Assembly: GCF_003946625.1 (NCBI RefSeq)
Contig: NZ_RHOR01000009.1
Span: forward strand, 30,832-94,831
Source: Companilactobacillus kedongensis
Lineage (GTDB): Bacteria > Bacillota > Bacilli > Lactobacillales > Lactobacillaceae
Direction: 5' to 3'
DNA: 64,000 nucleotides
The notes beneath the pieces were generated by a model that did not search any database, had not been told where the DNA came from, and saw only the letters and a program-made list of their open reading frames with translations. The position numbers and the translations under genes were made by a program. This document shows, piece by piece, positions 7,766 to 17,610 of this stretch (its first letter is position 1; every line of letters begins with the position of its first letter).

Positions 7766-8660
7766 TCGTCTTTTAAAGTTTCAAATCAAGGAGACTGATA
7801 AGAAAATTCTGCGTAAATTTTTGATTCAGCACAAATTTTCGTCTAGCCAATTGCATAATTTAAAAAATAAGGGTGGCCAAATTTATGTTAATCATAAACA
7901 ACGTCACTTTGATTTTAAGATGCAAACAGGGGATACTCTGCTAATTGTTCTAAATTATGAAGAACCATCTGATCTTATCGAGCCTATGGCAGGTAAATTG
8001 GATGTTATTTTTGAGGACGAATATTTATTAGTGGTCAATAAGCCACCTGGGTTAGCTAGTTTACCGGCAAAAGCTCGCTCTAGTAAAACAATTGCTAATA
8101 TCGTGAAGTATTATTTGCAAGAAAAACATGAAAATGCTTCGATTCATCTAGTTACTAGATTGGATCGTGATACTTCAGGGTTGATGGTATTCGCAAAAAA
8201 CTCATTTACACATTCACTATTAGATCAAATACTACATTCGGATGATTTTCAGAAGTTTTATTTGGCTATTGTTTATGGAAAAGTTGATCCGTCTAAGGGT
8301 GAAATTGACTTGCCGATCGGAATAGATCCTAAGGCGTTCTATTTGCGTGCCATAGATCATCGACTTGGCAAACCGTCAAGAACACTTTATCAAACTGTGG
8401 AAAATTATGAAAATGACAGTATGCTAAGGCTTAAATTATTAACAGGCAGAACACATCAGATCAGAGTGCACCTATCTGCGATAGGACACCCGATCATTGG
8501 GGATGAGATGTATAGCCTGAAAAAGAATCCACGGATAAATCGCCAAGCACTGCACTGTTATCAGCTTCAAATACTACATCCAGTAACTAAAAAGCTGTTA
8601 AAATTAACGGCACCAATTCCCCAAGATATGGTATTGTTAAGGGGTGCGTTAAAGGGGTGA
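7755..8660 (+). CDS. RluA-family pseudouridine synthase
   Basis: 301-residue pseudouridine synthase with an S4-like N-terminal RNA-binding region (about 15-75) and the RluA catalytic motif R-L-D-R-D-T-S-G, whose Asp is catalytic. The C-terminal G-R-T-H-Q-I-R-V-H-L is also present. It isomerises uridines in rRNA or tRNA; the exact target cannot be read from sequence (RluD/YjbO type). It overlaps nadK by 11 nt. Confidence 0.93.
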   Translation: MKNNRLLKFQIKETDKKILRKFLIQHKFSSSQLHNLKNKGGQIYVNHKQRHFDFKMQTGDTLLIVLNYEEPSDLIEPMAGKLDVIFEDEYLLVVNKPPGLASLPAKARSSKTIANIVKYYLQEKHENASIHLVTRLDRDTSGLMVFAKNSFTHSLLDQILHSDDFQKFYLAIVYGKVDPSKGEIDLPIGIDPKAFYLRAIDHRLGKPSRTLYQTVENYENDSMLRLKLLTGRTHQIRVHLSAIGHPIIGDEMYSLKKNPRINRQALHCYQLQILHPVTKKLLKLTAPIPQDMVLLRGALKG

Positions 8661-8665
8661 AAACA

Positions 8666-10039
8666 ATGGATGAAAATGAAAAAAAACTGCAGGAAAAATT
8701 TATCCAGTTGAAGAAATATCTAGATAAGGGTGATAAAAAACGATTTCGAAAAACCTATTTGGATATGCATTTTTATGACCAGAGTACTTTCTACCTAACC
8801 TTAAATAAAGACGAAAGACTAAGTATTTATACGATTTTAGAGCCAGATGAAATGGGGGATATGTTCGATACCCTCGAAGATGATCTGCCTGAGATCCCTG
8901 AATATTTAAACGAAATGAATCTAACATATGCTTCACAGATGTTGAACGATATGTATGATGATAATGCCGCCGATATTTTAGAGCATTTGGATAAGGTAGA
9001 GATTGATCGATTCTTAGGACAAATGCCTCGAGCGGATGCTAATAATTTACGTGGATTATTACATTATGACACTGAAACCGCTGGTGGTATCATGACTACC
9101 GACTATGTAATATTTCATGAAGAAGAGACCGCAAAGGAAGCTATCAGCAATTTGAAAAGATTTGCGGAAACTGCCGAAACGATTTATTACCTATATGTTT
9201 TGGATAATCATGATGATTTAGTTGGTGTCATGTCATTACGTGATTTGATCGTACTAGATGATAACGCAATTTTAAAAGATAATATGAATTCAGATATTAT
9301 TACAGTAAATGTTGATGCTGATCAAGCAGAGGTTGCCAAAGTTTTTAGAGATTATGAATTCTTGGCCGTTCCAGTTGTGGATCATTCTAACCAAATGGTC
9401 GGTATTGTCACAGTTGATGATGTTATTGAAGTTATTGATGACGAGTCCTTGCAAGACTATTCAGGACTTGCCGGTGTGAGCGTTGATGAGACAGTACAAG
9501 ATAATCCTCTAAAGGCTGCCTCGAAACGTCTGCCATGGCTTATTACGTTGCTGCTGCTCAGTATGATCACTGCAACGTTAATTAACCACTATGAGAGTTT
9601 ATTAGCGGAAGCAAGTATTTTAGCTGTCTTTATCTCAACTATTACTGGTACAGCCGGTAATGCGGGTACTCAAAGTTTGGCTGTCGCCGTCAGACGATTA
9701 GCAGTTGAAGAAATAGATCGTAGTGAATTCTTTAAACTGGTAGGTAAAGAGTTGCTGACTGGTTTTATTACTGGCGTTGTAACGGGTGCATCTGTACTGT
9801 TGTTAGTGGGATTCTGGAAACATAATTTTATTTTGGGAATGGTTATAGGATTGGCAATGTGTGCCGCTATAACGGTGGCTAACTTAGCAGGTAGCTTGAT
9901 TCCAATGCTGATGTCCAGCTTTGGGTTTGATCCCGCCGTTGCCAGCGGACCATTCATTTCTACTTTAAGTGATTTGACCAGTGTTTTGATTTATTTCAGT
10001 ATTGCTGGAATGTTCCTACAATCGTTTGTCGGAGCTTGA
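8666..10039 (+). CDS. mgtE: magnesium transporter MgtE
   Basis: 457-residue MgtE channel: N-terminal helical domain (to about 130), a CBS pair that senses cytosolic Mg2+ (about 135-255), a plug helix and five membrane helices from about residue 285. The pore-lining T-A-G-N-A-G-T-Q-S segment is present. ATG 8666 is 8 nt after AAAGGGG; the GTG at 8657 lies inside that site. It is the last gene of the relQ operon. I saw no M-box ahead of it. Confidence 0.93.
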   Translation: MDENEKKLQEKFIQLKKYLDKGDKKRFRKTYLDMHFYDQSTFYLTLNKDERLSIYTILEPDEMGDMFDTLEDDLPEIPEYLNEMNLTYASQMLNDMYDDNAADILEHLDKVEIDRFLGQMPRADANNLRGLLHYDTETAGGIMTTDYVIFHEEETAKEAISNLKRFAETAETIYYLYVLDNHDDLVGVMSLRDLIVLDDNAILKDNMNSDIITVNVDADQAEVAKVFRDYEFLAVPVVDHSNQMVGIVTVDDVIEVIDDESLQDYSGLAGVSVDETVQDNPLKAASKRLPWLITLLLLSMITATLINHYESLLAEASILAVFISTITGTAGNAGTQSLAVAVRRLAVEEIDRSEFFKLVGKELLTGFITGVVTGASVLLLVGFWKHNFILGMVIGLAMCAAITVANLAGSLIPMLMSSFGFDPAVASGPFISTLSDLTSVLIYFSIAGMFLQSFVGA

Positions 10040-10042
10040 ACC

Positions 10043-10083
10043 AAAAAAAGAGGTATCTGCATATTATGCAGATACCTCTTTTT
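10043..10083. terminator. bidirectional terminator mgtE / cutC
   Basis: A perfect 13-bp stem (10050-10062 / 10066-10078) with a 3-nt loop, A-rich on the left and T-rich on the right, serving both converging genes. Confidence 0.93.
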
Positions 10084-10093
10084 TGGAACCCGA

Positions 10094-10741
10094 TTATGCT
10101 AAATCAATCAAGCGTGTACCATGTAATTCTTTAACACCCAAAGTCTTGGCAATTTCATCACAATTTTCGTACGTAACGCCGCCACCAGGCAAAATTGTAA
10201 TACGATCAGCAGCATAATTAATCAATTTTTTAAGATTATCTAAATTGTCAGTTATGGGAATTTCAAATGGTCCACCATGTGTCAGGATACGATCGACGTC
10301 ATGATCAACTAACCAATCAATAGTTTCTTTCTGTTTATCATCTGATATATCATCAAAAGCCATATGGAAAACGATTTGCATACCAGCACTGGCAGCAATT
10401 AATTGTTCCATAGCATCTTCATCAAGTTCACCAGTAGGTGTTAAGGCACCAAAGGTGACAGCATCGACACCTAATTTTTGTGCTTCAAACAAATCGGCCT
10501 CCATCATTTTGATTTCTAAATCGTTATAGACGAAGTTTCCCCCACGAGGACGAATCATTTCAACTAGTGGGATGGATTTCTCTTGAAGGTATTTAGCACT
10601 TTCTTGAAGAACTCCCAAACTTGGTGTAGTTCCACCAGCGGATAGATTGTCATTTAACTCAATTCGATTAGCACCAGCTAAAACGGCTTGAGGAATATTG
10701 GTAAAGTTTTCAACAGCGATTTCTTTAAAGATAATAATCAC
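10094..10741 (-). CDS. cutC: CutC family protein
   Basis: 215-residue TIM-barrel protein of the CutC family. It was named for copper homeostasis in E. coli, but the biochemical role is unsettled. Family motifs are N-R-I-E-L-N, G-G-x-T-P-S-L-G, I-R-P-R-G-G-x-F-x-Y and L-T-H-G-G near the C-terminus. The start appears to be GTG 10741 with only a weak GAAAG upstream, so it is less certain than the rest. It is convergent with mgtE; an intrinsic terminator separates it from uppP upstream. Confidence 0.88.
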   Translation of the reverse strand: MIIIFKEIAVENFTNIPQAVLAGANRIELNDNLSAGGTTPSLGVLQESAKYLQEKSIPLVEMIRPRGGNFVYNDLEIKMMEADLFEAQKLGVDAVTFGALTPTGELDEDAMEQLIAASAGMQIVFHMAFDDISDDKQKETIDWLVDHDVDRILTHGGPFEIPITDNLDNLKKLINYAADRITILPGGGVTYENCDEIAKTLGVKELHGTRLIDLA

Positions 10742-10762
10742 TTCTTTCGTTAAATTTTGTCA

Positions 10763-10786
10763 TAAAAAAAACGCCCACCGGCGTTC
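10763..10786 (-). terminator. uppP terminator
   Basis: On the minus strand a 6-bp AACGCC/GGCGTT hairpin (10770-10785) is followed by eight T residues. Confidence 0.85.
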
Positions 10787-11625
10787 TAAATGTAAGCTTT
10801 CATGAGTCCAAAGTATAAGATAACAATAACAGCTAAGATGATTCTATACCAACCAAAGGCCTTGAAGTCATTACGTTTAATATAATTTAACAAGAACTTG
10901 ATTGATCCATAAGCTACGATAAATGATACAAGAGTACCAATAAGTAAAATAACTGCTTGGCTTGATGTAAATGTGTGTCCATTCTTGAAATATTTGAGGA
11001 TCTTCAAGAGACTAGCACCAAACATGGTTGGAATTGCCAAGAAGAATGAGAATTCAGTTGCTACAAATCTTGAAGTACCTATCGAGATACCACCAAGGAT
11101 CGTAGCACCAGAACGTGATGTCCCGGGAACAAGTGATAACACTTGGAAAAGTCCAATCCCAAAGGCTGTCTTATATGAAAGATTATCAAGGTCAGTTACT
11201 CTAGGACGTTTATTTTTAAAGTAATTCTCAACAACGATGAATAAGATACCATAAATCAAAAGTGTGGCTGCAATTACTTGCCAGCTTGTTAGATTGGCAT
11301 CCATCCAATCATTCAATGGAAATCCGATAACGACTGAAGGAATAATAGCAACAAGAACCTTGAACCAGATATTCCAAGTTAATTTCTTTTCGTGACTGGA
11401 TTTCTTGGGTGAGAAAGGATTGAGCTTGTGAAAGTAAATCAAGATAACTGCCAAAATCGCACCGAACTGGATAACAACCATGAACATGTGGATAAAAGCA
11501 GAGGTCTCATTTAGTTTAACGAAATCATTGGCTAGGTAAAGATGTCCAGTTGAACTGATAGGTAGAAATTCAGTAAAACCTTCAATAATACCCAGAATAA
11601 TAGTTTTTATTATTTCAATGAACAT
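10786..11625 (-). CDS. uppP: undecaprenyl-diphosphatase UppP (BacA)
   Basis: 279-residue polytopic membrane enzyme (about seven to eight helices) that dephosphorylates C55-PP to recycle the wall carrier lipid; overproduction gives bacitracin resistance in relatives. Catalytic motifs are [14 protein letters not shown] near residue 15 and P-G-T-S-R-S-G-A in the second half. The start has TAGGAGAAA upstream. It is a single gene with its own terminator. Confidence 0.96.
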   Translation of the reverse strand: MFIEIIKTIILGIIEGFTEFLPISSTGHLYLANDFVKLNETSAFIHMFMVVIQFGAILAVILIYFHKLNPFSPKKSSHEKKLTWNIWFKVLVAIIPSVVIGFPLNDWMDANLTSWQVIAATLLIYGILFIVVENYFKNKRPRVTDLDNLSYKTAFGIGLFQVLSLVPGTSRSGATILGGISIGTSRFVATEFSFFLAIPTMFGASLLKILKYFKNGHTFTSSQAVILLIGTLVSFIVAYGSIKFLLNYIKRNDFKAFGWYRIILAVIVILYFGLMKAYI

Positions 11626-11655
11626 TATAAAATTTTCTCCTAAAATTAATTAAAA

Positions 11656-12669
11656 CTAGATAAAGTGTACACATACACACTCAGGAATAGCAATATCATC
11701 TGCAATAATTGTTAAAATTCCTTTTTTGGAATTTCGCTTGTAAAGCGTCAAATTGTCACTGTCTTGATTAGCTGCAATGACAAAATTTTGTGAAGGATCG
11801 AGATCAAAATCTCTAGGTCCTTTGCCTTTAGTTTTGATCGTATCGATTTTCTTTAGGCGTGAACCGTCAGGATCGACTGTGAAGACAGTAATCACATTCG
11901 CTCCTCTAGTTGAAGTGTAGAGAAATTTACCATCATTACTGATCCTAATGGCAGCAGTTGTATTTTTTTGCTCATCTTTAGCTGCATCTACTTCATCAAC
12001 TAAAGTTAATCGTGAATCTTCGGGACTATATTCTAAGACCAAAACTTTAGATGATAATTCGCAAGCTACATATAGGTAAGATTCAGTTGGGTGGAAGACA
12101 AGGTGTCTAGGTGCATAGCCACTAGGAACGATGTATTCATTTAACAATTGAGGATTTTTAGGATCATCCAAACTGTAAATGTATATACGGTCAGCTCCAT
12201 AATCACAGATAATTAATTTACCATCAGGTGTTAAAGCGCTGAAATGTGGTTTTGATTGATCTTGTTCAGGTCTAGGACCAGAACCTTCAAATGTTAATGT
12301 TGAATAATGTTCGATCTCTCCATCAGTTGACAAGTGGTCAATCTTTACTTTGCTCAAATGAAAGTAAGAACTGAAGATCAAGTTGCGACTAGCATCAAAT
12401 TTTACGTAAGATGGTGAAGCCTTTTCTGAAATGTCTTCGCCTAATAATTTAGGGTCGGAATTAATATCGTAGACTGCGATACCGCCCCGACCATCTTTTT
12501 TAACCATTGTGATCAATTTTAAATCGTTCGTAACATCGACATAAGTTGGGCCATCCAAGTTGATCAGTGGTGTTGGTTCTGAGAGAGTTTTGGAATCTGT
12601 GTCAAGCTCGGCTTGATAAATTCCCTTTCCTCGGTTGGTGTAGCCACTAAGTAGCACCTTTTCTAACAT
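11656..12669 (-). CDS. lactonase family protein (YkgB/6-phosphogluconolactonase-like beta-propeller)
   Basis: 337-residue seven-bladed beta-propeller of the PF10282 lactonase family, to which the Pgl-type 6-phosphogluconolactonases belong. The repeated pattern (D-G-K-x-x-Y/I-x-x-x-x-G, for example T-P-D-G-K-L-I and S-N-D-G-K-F-L-Y) and F-H-P-T-x-x-Y-L-Y-V are seen. There is no signal peptide, so it is cytosolic. The start has GGAGGTAAT upstream. Enzymatic activity is inferred from the family only. Confidence 0.82.
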   Translation of the reverse strand: MLEKVLLSGYTNRGKGIYQAELDTDSKTLSEPTPLINLDGPTYVDVTNDLKLITMVKKDGRGGIAVYDINSDPKLLGEDISEKASPSYVKFDASRNLIFSSYFHLSKVKIDHLSTDGEIEHYSTLTFEGSGPRPEQDQSKPHFSALTPDGKLIICDYGADRIYIYSLDDPKNPQLLNEYIVPSGYAPRHLVFHPTESYLYVACELSSKVLVLEYSPEDSRLTLVDEVDAAKDEQKNTTAAIRISNDGKFLYTSTRGANVITVFTVDPDGSRLKKIDTIKTKGKGPRDFDLDPSQNFVIAANQDSDNLTLYKRNSKKGILTIIADDIAIPECVCVHFI

Positions 12670-12689
12670 TTATAATTACCTCCAAACAT

Positions 12690-12718
12690 TGTATAGTATA
12701 CATTATAAATGGCGTAAA
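12690..12718 (-). promoter_or_regulatory. candidate promoter of the lactonase gene
   Basis: On the minus strand TTTACG (12713-12718), 17-nt spacer, TATACA (12690-12695), 21 nt from the start codon. Confidence 0.5.
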
Positions 12719-12751
12719 CCAATTATTATAGAAAAGTACGCGGGTGAGTAT

Positions 12752-13942
12752 ATGAAAGAATCTCCGAAGAAAGAAAAAAGTTTATTTTATCGATGGTTTT
12801 TGAATAACCAATTAACGGTCGTCTTATTGAATGTCTTTTTGATCTTCTTGATAGTTTTCTTATTTTCAAAGATAAAATTTGTTTTCACACCGATCAATCA
12901 AATTTTAGGTATCACTATGCCGCCAGTTATTCTGGCTTTGATCTTATATTATTTGATTAATCCACTGATAAATGTTTTAGAGACGAGGTTCCATATTAAA
13001 AGGGTGATCTCAATCGCTTTTGTCTTTATTATCATAGCGGCGTTGTTAGTTTGGGGAGTTATGTCGTTGATTCCATTTGTCCAAAATCAAATTAATTCTT
13101 TGTTGAAGAACTGGCCACAGTATTGGGATTCTTTGAATAAATCATTGCAAGATCTTTTTAAAGATCCTAAGTTACATGTCTTCAAGAATCGACTGGCTGA
13201 TGCTAATGCCAAGTTTAGTTCTAACTTTGAAAGGTCGATCGATCATATTTTGCCACAAACGTTCAATAATATTGGTTCAGCTTTGAGTGTTGTAACAAAT
13301 GTAATTGTGATTTTACTTACGGCACCGTTTATCCTGTTCTTCATGTTGAAGGATGATAAAAAATTCAAAAGTTCAATTGTTAGATTTGTACCAACGAGAT
13401 TGCGTCGTTCGGCTACTGATATGCTGACGGAAATGAGTCAGTCACTTAGTTCTTATATAACAGGTCAGCTGACAGTTGCCTTTTGGGTAGCGGTAATGTT
13501 CTTTGTCGGCTATTTAATTATTGGTCAACGTTATGCGTTGGTCTTGGGGATCGCTGCCGGTATTTTGAACCTGATCCCATATGTTGGTTCAACTTTGGCG
13601 TTGATACCTTCACTTGTTATCGCGGCTTTCGTTTCACCATCAATGGTAATTAAGGTGTTGATCGTCTTTATTGTTGAACAGACAATTGAGACACGTGTTA
13701 TTTCGCCGATCATCGTGGGAAATAAGATGCAGATGCACCCGGTTACCACTATTCTAGTGTTATTGGTCGCTGCAGGGATGTTTGGACTGATCGGAATGAT
13801 TGCTGGTATTCCAATCTTTGCCATCCTAAAAATTATCTGTACGAGAATCTTTAATTGGTTTAAACGTAATTCGACTTGGTATGATGAGCAGGATATAAAA
13901 GAGCTTGATGAACCGAAAAATGACAAAATTGTCAAAAAATAA
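12752..13942 (+). CDS. AI-2E transporter family membrane protein
   Basis: 396-residue PF01594 (AI-2E/YdiK/PerM) protein with about eight membrane helices: two near the N-terminus, two after residue 65, a long soluble insert (about 125-200), then a C-terminal bundle with the family P-Y-V-G and E-x-x-x-x-P motifs. The family exports or transports varied small molecules or ions; the substrate cannot be assigned. ATG 12752 follows GGGTGAG at 12741-12747; the longer in-frame extension runs into the divergent promoter region. Confidence 0.85.
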   Translation: MKESPKKEKSLFYRWFLNNQLTVVLLNVFLIFLIVFLFSKIKFVFTPINQILGITMPPVILALILYYLINPLINVLETRFHIKRVISIAFVFIIIAALLVWGVMSLIPFVQNQINSLLKNWPQYWDSLNKSLQDLFKDPKLHVFKNRLADANAKFSSNFERSIDHILPQTFNNIGSALSVVTNVIVILLTAPFILFFMLKDDKKFKSSIVRFVPTRLRRSATDMLTEMSQSLSSYITGQLTVAFWVAVMFFVGYLIIGQRYALVLGIAAGILNLIPYVGSTLALIPSLVIAAFVSPSMVIKVLIVFIVEQTIETRVISPIIVGNKMQMHPVTTILVLLVAAGMFGLIGMIAGIPIFAILKIICTRIFNWFKRNSTWYDEQDIKELDEPKNDKIVKK

Positions 13943-13964
13943 TCATTATTTATTCAAATTTATA

Positions 13965-13993
13965 TTGTATAGTCCAAATTTATCGTCTATACT
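13965..13993 (+). promoter_or_regulatory. promoter upstream of trmL
   Basis: TTGTAT 13965-13970, 17-nt spacer, TATACT 13988-13993. Transcription would begin near 14000, about 135 nt before the trmL start. Confidence 0.6.
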
Positions 13994-14069
13994 GTTTATA
14001 AACTTTGTGGTTATTTGTTTTTCTCAGAAGTCGTTTTGACAAAAGCAAGTAAATTTGACGGGTTTAACT

Positions 14070-14115
14070 AACGCATGTCCTTGCCGTGAGTGTCACCGAG
14101 GGTATGCGTTTTTTT
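14070..14115 (+). terminator. leader terminator before trmL
   Basis: Outer stem AACGCAT 14070-14076 / ATGCGTT 14104-14110, inner stem CCTTG/CGAGG, then seven T residues. It ends 20 nt before the trmL ATG, downstream of the promoter at 13965. It may serve as terminator for the AI-2E gene, as an attenuator for trmL, or as the 3' end of a short RNA. Confidence 0.8.
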
Positions 14116-14134
14116 AATTCAAAAGGAGCAAAAA

Positions 14135-14644
14135 ATGACTAATCATATTGTATTGTATCAACCACTTATGCCAGCTAATACTGGAAACATTGCTAGAACT
14201 TGTGCCGGAACAAATACTAAATTGCATTTGATCCGTCCACTAGGTTTTAGTACTGATGACGCCCATATGAAGCGTGCTGGATTGGATTACTGGGACAAAG
14301 TCGATATTACTTACCATGATACTTTGGATGATTTTATCGAATCGATCCCTGATGACCAATATCTGTATTTGATCACCAAATTCTCTGATACGGTTTATTC
14401 AGATAAGGATTTCAGTGATACTTCAGTAGACCATTACTTCTTATTTGGTAAGGAAACAACAGGTTTACCTGAAGACTTTATGCGTAGAAATCCTGAGAAA
14501 TGTTTAAGAATACCAATGAGCGATAACATTCGAGCATTGAATTTGTCTAATAGCTGTGCTTTAGTAATTTATGAGGCAGTACGCCAACAAAACTTTGCTG
14601 GTTTGGAATTATCTCATCATTACGAACACGATAAATTAGACTAA
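14135..14644 (+). CDS. trmL: tRNA (cytidine/uridine-34-2'-O)-methyltransferase TrmL
   Basis: 169-residue SPOUT methyltransferase. TrmL 2'-O-methylates the wobble base of tRNA-Leu isoacceptors using SAM. Signature segments are the N-terminal [20 protein letters not shown] and the C-terminal knot region [11 protein letters not shown] 14135 has AAAGGAGC upstream; the in-frame upstream GTG lies inside the terminator hairpin. Confidence 0.95.
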   Translation: MTNHIVLYQPLMPANTGNIARTCAGTNTKLHLIRPLGFSTDDAHMKRAGLDYWDKVDITYHDTLDDFIESIPDDQYLYLITKFSDTVYSDKDFSDTSVDHYFLFGKETTGLPEDFMRRNPEKCLRIPMSDNIRALNLSNSCALVIYEAVRQQNFAGLELSHHYEHDKLD

Positions 14645-14657
14645 AGGGGTATTGAAC

Positions 14658-15083
14658 ATGAAAACATTAAAGGGTCCTGTAACAGTAAACGCATTCCATT
14701 ATGACGTTGAGTCACCATCGGCTGACGCTAAGCAGGATTTACATATCTCAATTGAACATCCTGATTTAAAAGATGAGCAGGGGAAACCAATGGACGAAAG
14801 TAAGGGAAAAATTTTTCAAATTATCATTCCCTTTGAAGTTCATCCAGAGGGTGCACCTTTTAAAGTATCCGGTTTGATCGGACAAGTGGTTCAATTAACA
14901 GACTTCCATGATAATCCTGAAGATTTGAAACCAAAAGAAGTCGAACAAGTTTCACGTCCGGTCGTAGAGTACATTGAAACATTGACATATCAAGTTACAG
15001 CAGTAGCTTTGAATCAAGGTATTTCATTGAACTTTACAGCTAACTCGGGAGTAAAACCTGATAAAGAGACAGAAGAAAAATAA
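14658..15083 (+). CDS. DUF1149 family protein
   Basis: 141-residue cytosolic protein of DUF1149 (PF06619), conserved in lactobacilli, streptococci and enterococci without an assigned role. It is acidic, with alternating strand-like segments and no membrane helix. It lies 13 nt after trmL and ends at a terminator, so it is probably co-transcribed. ATG 14658 gives 8-nt spacing from AAAGGGG; the TTG at 14652 is too close to it. Confidence 0.8.
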   Translation: MKTLKGPVTVNAFHYDVESPSADAKQDLHISIEHPDLKDEQGKPMDESKGKIFQIIIPFEVHPEGAPFKVSGLIGQVVQLTDFHDNPEDLKPKEVEQVSRPVVEYIETLTYQVTAVALNQGISLNFTANSGVKPDKETEEK

Positions 15084-15107
15084 AATAAAGATAAACAGTG
15101 TTGCTTG

Positions 15108-15140
15108 AGTTTGGGATGAATAAACCCAAACTTATTTTTT
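15108..15140 (+). terminator. terminator after DUF1149 gene
   Basis: AGTTTGGG 15108-15115 / CCCAAACT 15125-15132, 9-nt loop, T tract. Confidence 0.9.
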
Positions 15141-15213
15141 TACACAAAAGAGATTTTTGTATTGGAAATAATGTATAATTTTTAGTGAGTAATCGAGAAT
15201 TAGTGAGGTTTTT

Positions 15214-17610
15214 ATGGCAAGAAGAAAGGCAAAAACAACGCCTAGAAAGACAACAACAAAAACAAAATCAACTAGAACTGCTAAGACCAAAAAAAACAAT
15301 AATGGTCGTTTGGCAAAGTCGATCCTTAGTTTATTTTGGATCGTATTGTCATTCTTAGGACTATTTAAATTTGGGATGGTCGGTAAGTTTTTCGATAATG
15401 TTTATCGAATTTTTGTCGGTGACAGTTATCCAGCTCTATTGATCATCAGTATCTTTATTGCAGTATTCATTATTGCAACAGGCAGGATCCCAATGATGAC
15501 ACCCAAGAGAAATTTTGGCCTGTTTTTCACCTACTTAGGGGTACTGTTAATTTTGCATGCAATTCTGTTTTCGAAATTAGCTTTGTATCACAATTACAAT
15601 ATGATAACTTGGAATATTTTATCGGCTGATATGGCTAAATTTTCAGTTTCTGAATCAGTTGGTGGCGGTATGATCGGCTCGTATCTATTTAGTCTATGTA
15701 TGCCGTTGTTCTCTACGTTGGGGACATATTTCATTATTTTCTTAATGATTTTTATTGGTATCCTAATGTTGTTCAATGTCACAATGAAGCAAGTCGGGAT
15801 TGTTTTTACAAATATTCTGTTGCACTTTAAACATGGAATCGTCGGCGCTAAGGAAGCTCTGTCAGGTGGCTATGATAATTATGTTGATAAACGAAACAAT
15901 AGACCTAAACCAGAGCCGAAAAAAGAGCGTCCGATAGAACGTGATGACGATAAGTTCCAAGATGTAAACAGCTTTGCCAAAGCTAAAAAGGCAGACCCAG
16001 AACCGGAATTTCATATTGATGTTCCAAGTCAAACTTCAACACAGGAGCCTGTACAGAAATCTTCAGTTGACCAGGAACAAGTAGTTACTACTCCTCATAC
16101 AGTAGGAGATGAAAAGGATCTACCAACTCCAGTCAGTGCTAAGGCAGTTGAGAATGATGATTATAAATTACCAAGTTCTGATTTATTAAAGCAGATTCCG
16201 CAAGTTGATCAGAGTGGCGAAGTTCGCTTGATCGATGAGAATAAGGATAAATTGAAACAGACTTTCAAAAGTTTTGGTGTCAATGTTGAAGTAAAAAAAG
16301 CTAGTTTAGGTCCCACAATTACTAAGTATGAAGTTCAGCCAGCTGTCGGTGTTAAAGTAAGTAAAATCGTTAATTTATCTGATGATTTGGCTTTAGCTTT
16401 AGCAGCCAAGGATATCAGAATTGAAGCACCGATCCCTGGTAAGTCATTTGTTGGTATTGAAGTTCCTAACCAAGCTATTTCAACAGTTTCTTTTAGAGAT
16501 ATTACTGAGAATCAAAAAGATAAGACGCATCCTTTGATCGTGCCGCTTGGTAAAGATGTTTCAGGTAACATTATTGAAGCTAACATCACAAAAATGCCCC
16601 ATTTATTGATAGCTGGTTCAACAGGTAGTGGTAAATCCGTTGCCATAAATACTATTATCACTGGTATTTTGATGAAGGCTAAACCCAATGAGGTCAAACT
16701 GATTTTGATTGATCCTAAGATGGTTGAATTGAATATCTATAACGGTATACCGCATCTATTGATACCCGTTGTAACTGATGCTAGAAGGGCAGCTGGGGCT
16801 TTACAGAAGGCTGTTAAAGAGATGGAACGTCGTTACAAATTATTTGCTGATACGAACCATCGTAATATTGGTGAATACAACGATGATGTCGACAAATTTA
16901 ATAAAACCGCTGATAAAGATAAACAAATGGAACGACTTCCATTCATCGTTGTTATCGTTGATGAGTTATCAGATTTGATGATGGTAGCTGGACACGAGGT
17001 TGAAGCTGCGATTGTTCGTTTGGCTCAAATGGCTCGTGCTGCAGGATTGCACATCATTATTGCTACACAGCGTCCGTCTGTTGATGTTATTACCGGTTTG
17101 ATTAAAGCAAATATTCCGTCTAGAATGGCATTTGCTGTTTCCAGTGGTGTTGATTCAAGAACTATCTTGGATTCCGTTGGGGCTGAAAAATTGCTGGGAC
17201 GAGGAGATATGCTATTTCAACCAATCGGTAAGAGTAAGCCAGTTCGTATTCAAGGAGCATATATTTCGGAGTCAGAAGTTGAAAATGTTGTTAAGTTTGT
17301 TAGTGAACAACAATCAGCGGAATACGATGAAGATATGATCCCAACAGATATAGAAGAAAAGGGTGAAGACAGCGACACTCCAAATGATGAACATTGGGAT
17401 GATGCGGTTGATTTGATCGTTAAACAACAATCGGCCAGTGTTTCAATGTTGCAACGAAGATTCCAAATAGGCTATAACCGTGCCGCACGTATGGTTGACC
17501 AAATGGAAGAAAAGGGTATTGTTGGACCATCAGAAGGTAGTAAGCCTAGAAAAGTTTTATTAACGCCAGAACAATTAGACGCAATTAAGAAGAATCAGGT
17601 GAAAAAGTGA
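15214..17610 (+). CDS. ftsK: DNA translocase FtsK/SpoIIIE
   Basis: 798-residue septal DNA pump that moves chromosome ends away from the closing septum. A Lys/Thr-rich start is followed by four membrane helices (about 30-190), a charged Pro/Glu linker (about 220-320), the RecA-like motor with Walker A GSTGSGKS at 468-475 and Walker B V-V-I-V-D-E-L-S-D-L, and a C-terminal winged-helix gamma domain (about 725-790) that reads KOPS/SRS-type polarity sequences. A good -10 (TATAAT) precedes it at about 15174. It overlaps ymfF by 4 nt. Confidence 0.96.
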   Translation: MARRKAKTTPRKTTTKTKSTRTAKTKKNNNGRLAKSILSLFWIVLSFLGLFKFGMVGKFFDNVYRIFVGDSYPALLIISIFIAVFIIATGRIPMMTPKRNFGLFFTYLGVLLILHAILFSKLALYHNYNMITWNILSADMAKFSVSESVGGGMIGSYLFSLCMPLFSTLGTYFIIFLMIFIGILMLFNVTMKQVGIVFTNILLHFKHGIVGAKEALSGGYDNYVDKRNNRPKPEPKKERPIERDDDKFQDVNSFAKAKKADPEPEFHIDVPSQTSTQEPVQKSSVDQEQVVTTPHTVGDEKDLPTPVSAKAVENDDYKLPSSDLLKQIPQVDQSGEVRLIDENKDKLKQTFKSFGVNVEVKKASLGPTITKYEVQPAVGVKVSKIVNLSDDLALALAAKDIRIEAPIPGKSFVGIEVPNQAISTVSFRDITENQKDKTHPLIVPLGKDVSGNIIEANITKMPHLLIAGSTGSGKSVAINTIITGILMKAKPNEVKLILIDPKMVELNIYNGIPHLLIPVVTDARRAAGALQKAVKEMERRYKLFADTNHRNIGEYNDDVDKFNKTADKDKQMERLPFIVVIVDELSDLMMVAGHEVEAAIVRLAQMARAAGLHIIIATQRPSVDVITGLIKANIPSRMAFAVSSGVDSRTILDSVGAEKLLGRGDMLFQPIGKSKPVRIQGAYISESEVENVVKFVSEQQSAEYDEDMIPTDIEEKGEDSDTPNDEHWDDAVDLIVKQQSASVSMLQRRFQIGYNRAARMVDQMEEKGIVGPSEGSKPRKVLLTPEQLDAIKKNQVKK

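Noticed and set aside
8541..8665. M-box or other Mg2+ riboswitch before mgtE
   Set aside because: mgtE follows the pseudouridine synthase gene with no leader space; no such structure is visible.
10002..10217. 71-codon forward frame across the mgtE/cutC terminator
   Set aside because: Crosses a strong bidirectional terminator and overlaps both genes.
13531..13935. 134-codon reverse-strand frame inside the AI-2E gene
   Set aside because: Shadow of a well-supported membrane protein gene; no ribosome-binding site or family match.
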